Source of the DNA: Chloroflexota bacterium | GTDB taxonomy: Bacteria; Chloroflexota; Dehalococcoidia; Lucifugimonadales; UBA1127 | DNA length: 6,397 nt | Assembly (NCBI GenBank): GCA_028873745.1 | Contig: JAPPNT010000040.1 | Coordinates: 1-6,397 of the forward strand | Reading direction: 5' to 3' | In this document: piece by piece, positions 5,520 through 6,397 of the stretch | How the letters are laid out: every line of letters starts with the position of its first letter | How positions within the stretch are numbered: position 1 is the stretch's first letter | Notes under the pieces: model-generated | Databases searched by the model: none | What the model was told of the DNA's origin: nothing | Seen by the model: only the letters and a program-made list of their open reading frames with translations | Made by a program: the position numbers and the translations under genes

Positions 5520-6296
5520 TTACTCCATGTAGACGCCGCCGCCCACGTGGAGGGTCTGCCCCGTCGTGTACCCCGCGTCGTCCGAGGCGAGGAACACGCA
5601 CGCCGCGGCCACCTCTTCCGGCATGCCCAGCCGCGCCATCGGGATGTTCTGCCGCCGCGACCGGTCGTCCGGCACCACGCGAGGCGCCGACGTTCCCGCC
5701 GCGTACGCGTGCTGGTCGTACCGCTCCGTGTCGATGGATCCCGGCGTCACTACGTTCGCCCGCACGCCGAACCGGCCGTAGTCGAAGGCGATCCCGCGCA
5801 TCAGCCCGATCAGCCCCGCCTTCGCCGCCGCCACCACCGCGCTGTCCTTCCGCACACCGAACGCCGCCAGCCCCGAGATCGCGATGATGCTCCCTGACCC
5901 AGCCTCGACCATGTACGGCAGCACGGCCCGCGAGAGGTAGAACGCCGCATCGAAGTCGACGCCAATGACCTTGCGCCACTCCTCGTTGGAGAACTCCGTC
6001 AGCGGCTTGTGCGGGCGGATCGCCGCGTTGCTCACCAGCACGTCCACCGGCCCCAGCGCCGACGCCACGTCGTCCATCATCCGGTCCACCGCGTCCGGGG
6101 CGGACACGTCGGCGAGCACCGGGTGCGCGCGCCCGCCCCGGTCCTCGATGAGCCGCACCACCTCGTCCACGCTCTCCCGGTTCTGCAGCCCGTTCACCGC
6201 CACGCTCGCGCCCTCGGCTGCCAGCCCCAGCGCAATCGCTCGCCCGATATTCCGGCCGGCCCCGGTCACCAGCGCCACCTTCCCCTCGAGCTTCAC
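5520..6296 (-). CDS. Short-chain dehydrogenase/reductase (SDR) family protein with atypical active site
   Basis: A 258-residue single-domain Rossmann protein of the FabG-like classical SDR type. TGAGRNIG at 11-18 is the cofactor loop, LADVS at 61-65 the adenine-contacting Asp, SNAA at 89-92 the NNAG equivalent, TPGSIDTE at 184-191 the loop after strand six, and ARLGMPEEVA at 221-230 with TTGQTLHVGGG at 244-254 the C-terminal signature. Aligned by eye without gaps to E. coli FabG, the Asn-Ser-Tyr-Lys tetrad reads D114, G142, V155 and K159: only the Lys is normal. V155 is GTG, three changes from TAC, so a single sequencing error does not explain it. I chose GTG 6296, with GGAGG five bases upstream, over a GTG at 6362 whose extension is low-complexity Gly-rich sequence. 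First gene of the minus-strand group. Fold certain; redox activity uncertain. Confidence 0.88.
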   Translation of the reverse strand: MKLEGKVALVTGAGRNIGRAIALGLAAEGASVAVNGLQNRESVDEVVRLIEDRGGRAHPVLADVSAPDAVDRMMDDVASALGPVDVLVSNAAIRPHKPLTEFSNEEWRKVIGVDFDAAFYLSRAVLPYMVEAGSGSIIAISGLAAFGVRKDSAVVAAAKAGLIGLMRGIAFDYGRFGVRANVVTPGSIDTERYDQHAYAAGTSAPRVVPDDRSRRQNIPMARLGMPEEVAAACVFLASDDAGYTTGQTLHVGGGVYME

Positions 6297-6331
6297 GTCA
6301 GCCTCCAAGCCTCCTCGCCGAACACCCGCCC

Positions 6332-6337
6332 AATATA
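6332..6337 (-). promoter_or_regulatory. Possible -10 element (TATATT) upstream of the SDR gene
   Basis: TATATT on the minus strand is the only AT-rich hexamer upstream of the SDR start and would give a leader of about 29 bases. The -35 position falls inside the C/G homopolymer tract, so the promoter cannot be judged fully, and the tract may not be real sequence. Confidence 0.3.
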
Positions 6338-6338
6338 G

Positions 6339-6390
6339 CCCCCCCCCCCACACCCCCCCCACCCCCCCCCCCCCCCCCCCCCCCCCCCCC
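6339..6390. repeat. Interrupted poly-C tract (poly-G on the minus strand)
   Basis: Runs of C with lengths 11, 1, 8 and 29 are separated by single A bases at 6350, 6352 and 6361; the last, 6362-6390, is an uninterrupted 29-mer. Only seven bases (GACGAGG) follow before the window ends. No other homopolymer in the window is near this length. A sequencing or assembly artefact is the likeliest reading, such as poly-G reads from two-colour chemistry near a contig end or gap. Confidence 0.85.
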
Positions 6391-6397
6391 GACGAGG

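Noticed and set aside
6297..6362. N-terminal extension of the SDR to a GTG at 6362
   Set aside because: The extra 22 residues are low-complexity Gly/Trp-rich sequence translated from the poly-C tract, and the GTG at 6296 has its own GGAGG at good spacing.

Overview
The window is high-GC bacterial DNA carrying six protein genes, one of them cut off by the left edge. No RNA gene, CRISPR array, insertion sequence or phage gene was seen. The gene mix (Ldh2-type dehydrogenase, Gfo/Idh/MocA oxidoreductase, SDR, small serine hydrolase) and two kinds of interspersed repeat near 3.4-3.6 kb resemble what I know of environmental Chloroflexota (Dehalococcoidia/SAR202-like) genomes. That placement is an inference: the same repeat words occur in other high-GC phyla and no marker gene is present. 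The abrupt C-homopolymer at the right end suggests a draft or metagenome contig end.

Layout. Positions 1-717 (+) hold the C-terminal part of a CaCA-family Na+/Ca2+ exchanger. It converges, across 42 bp, on a CPA2 (NapA/KefB-like) Na+/H+ antiporter at 760-2163 (-). The rest of the window is also on the minus strand, in transcription order from the right: an SDR with an unusual active site (5520-6296), an alpha/beta serine hydrolase (4784-5476), a Gal80-like Gfo/Idh/MocA protein (3620-4732), a 242-bp repeat-filled spacer, an Ldh2-family malate/lactate-type dehydrogenase (2292-3377), then the antiporter. SDR and hydrolase are 43 bp apart and hydrolase and Gfo gene 51 bp apart, so these three could form one operon; the Gfo gene also has a candidate extended -10 promoter of its own. 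The antiporter has a clear extended -10 promoter (TGGTATAAT) in its 128-bp upstream gap and is probably a separate unit.

Function. SDR, hydrolase, Gfo protein and Ldh2 protein look like a small catabolic set for esters and hydroxy- or sugar-acid compounds: a hydrolase to release the compound and several NAD(P)-dependent enzymes to oxidise or reduce it. The substrate cannot be read from the sequence. The two transporters serve cation and pH homeostasis.

Most notable points: (1) hairpin repeats in the 3.4-3.6 kb spacer whose two stem arms differ between copies in a compensating way and which alternate with a second repeat type; (2) an SDR in which three of the four usual catalytic residues are replaced; (3) a bacterial protein with several Gal80-like features, including EWP in place of EKP; (4) a 29-C run at the right edge, more likely an assembly artefact than biology. 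I did not find convincing evidence of a wholly new multi-gene system.
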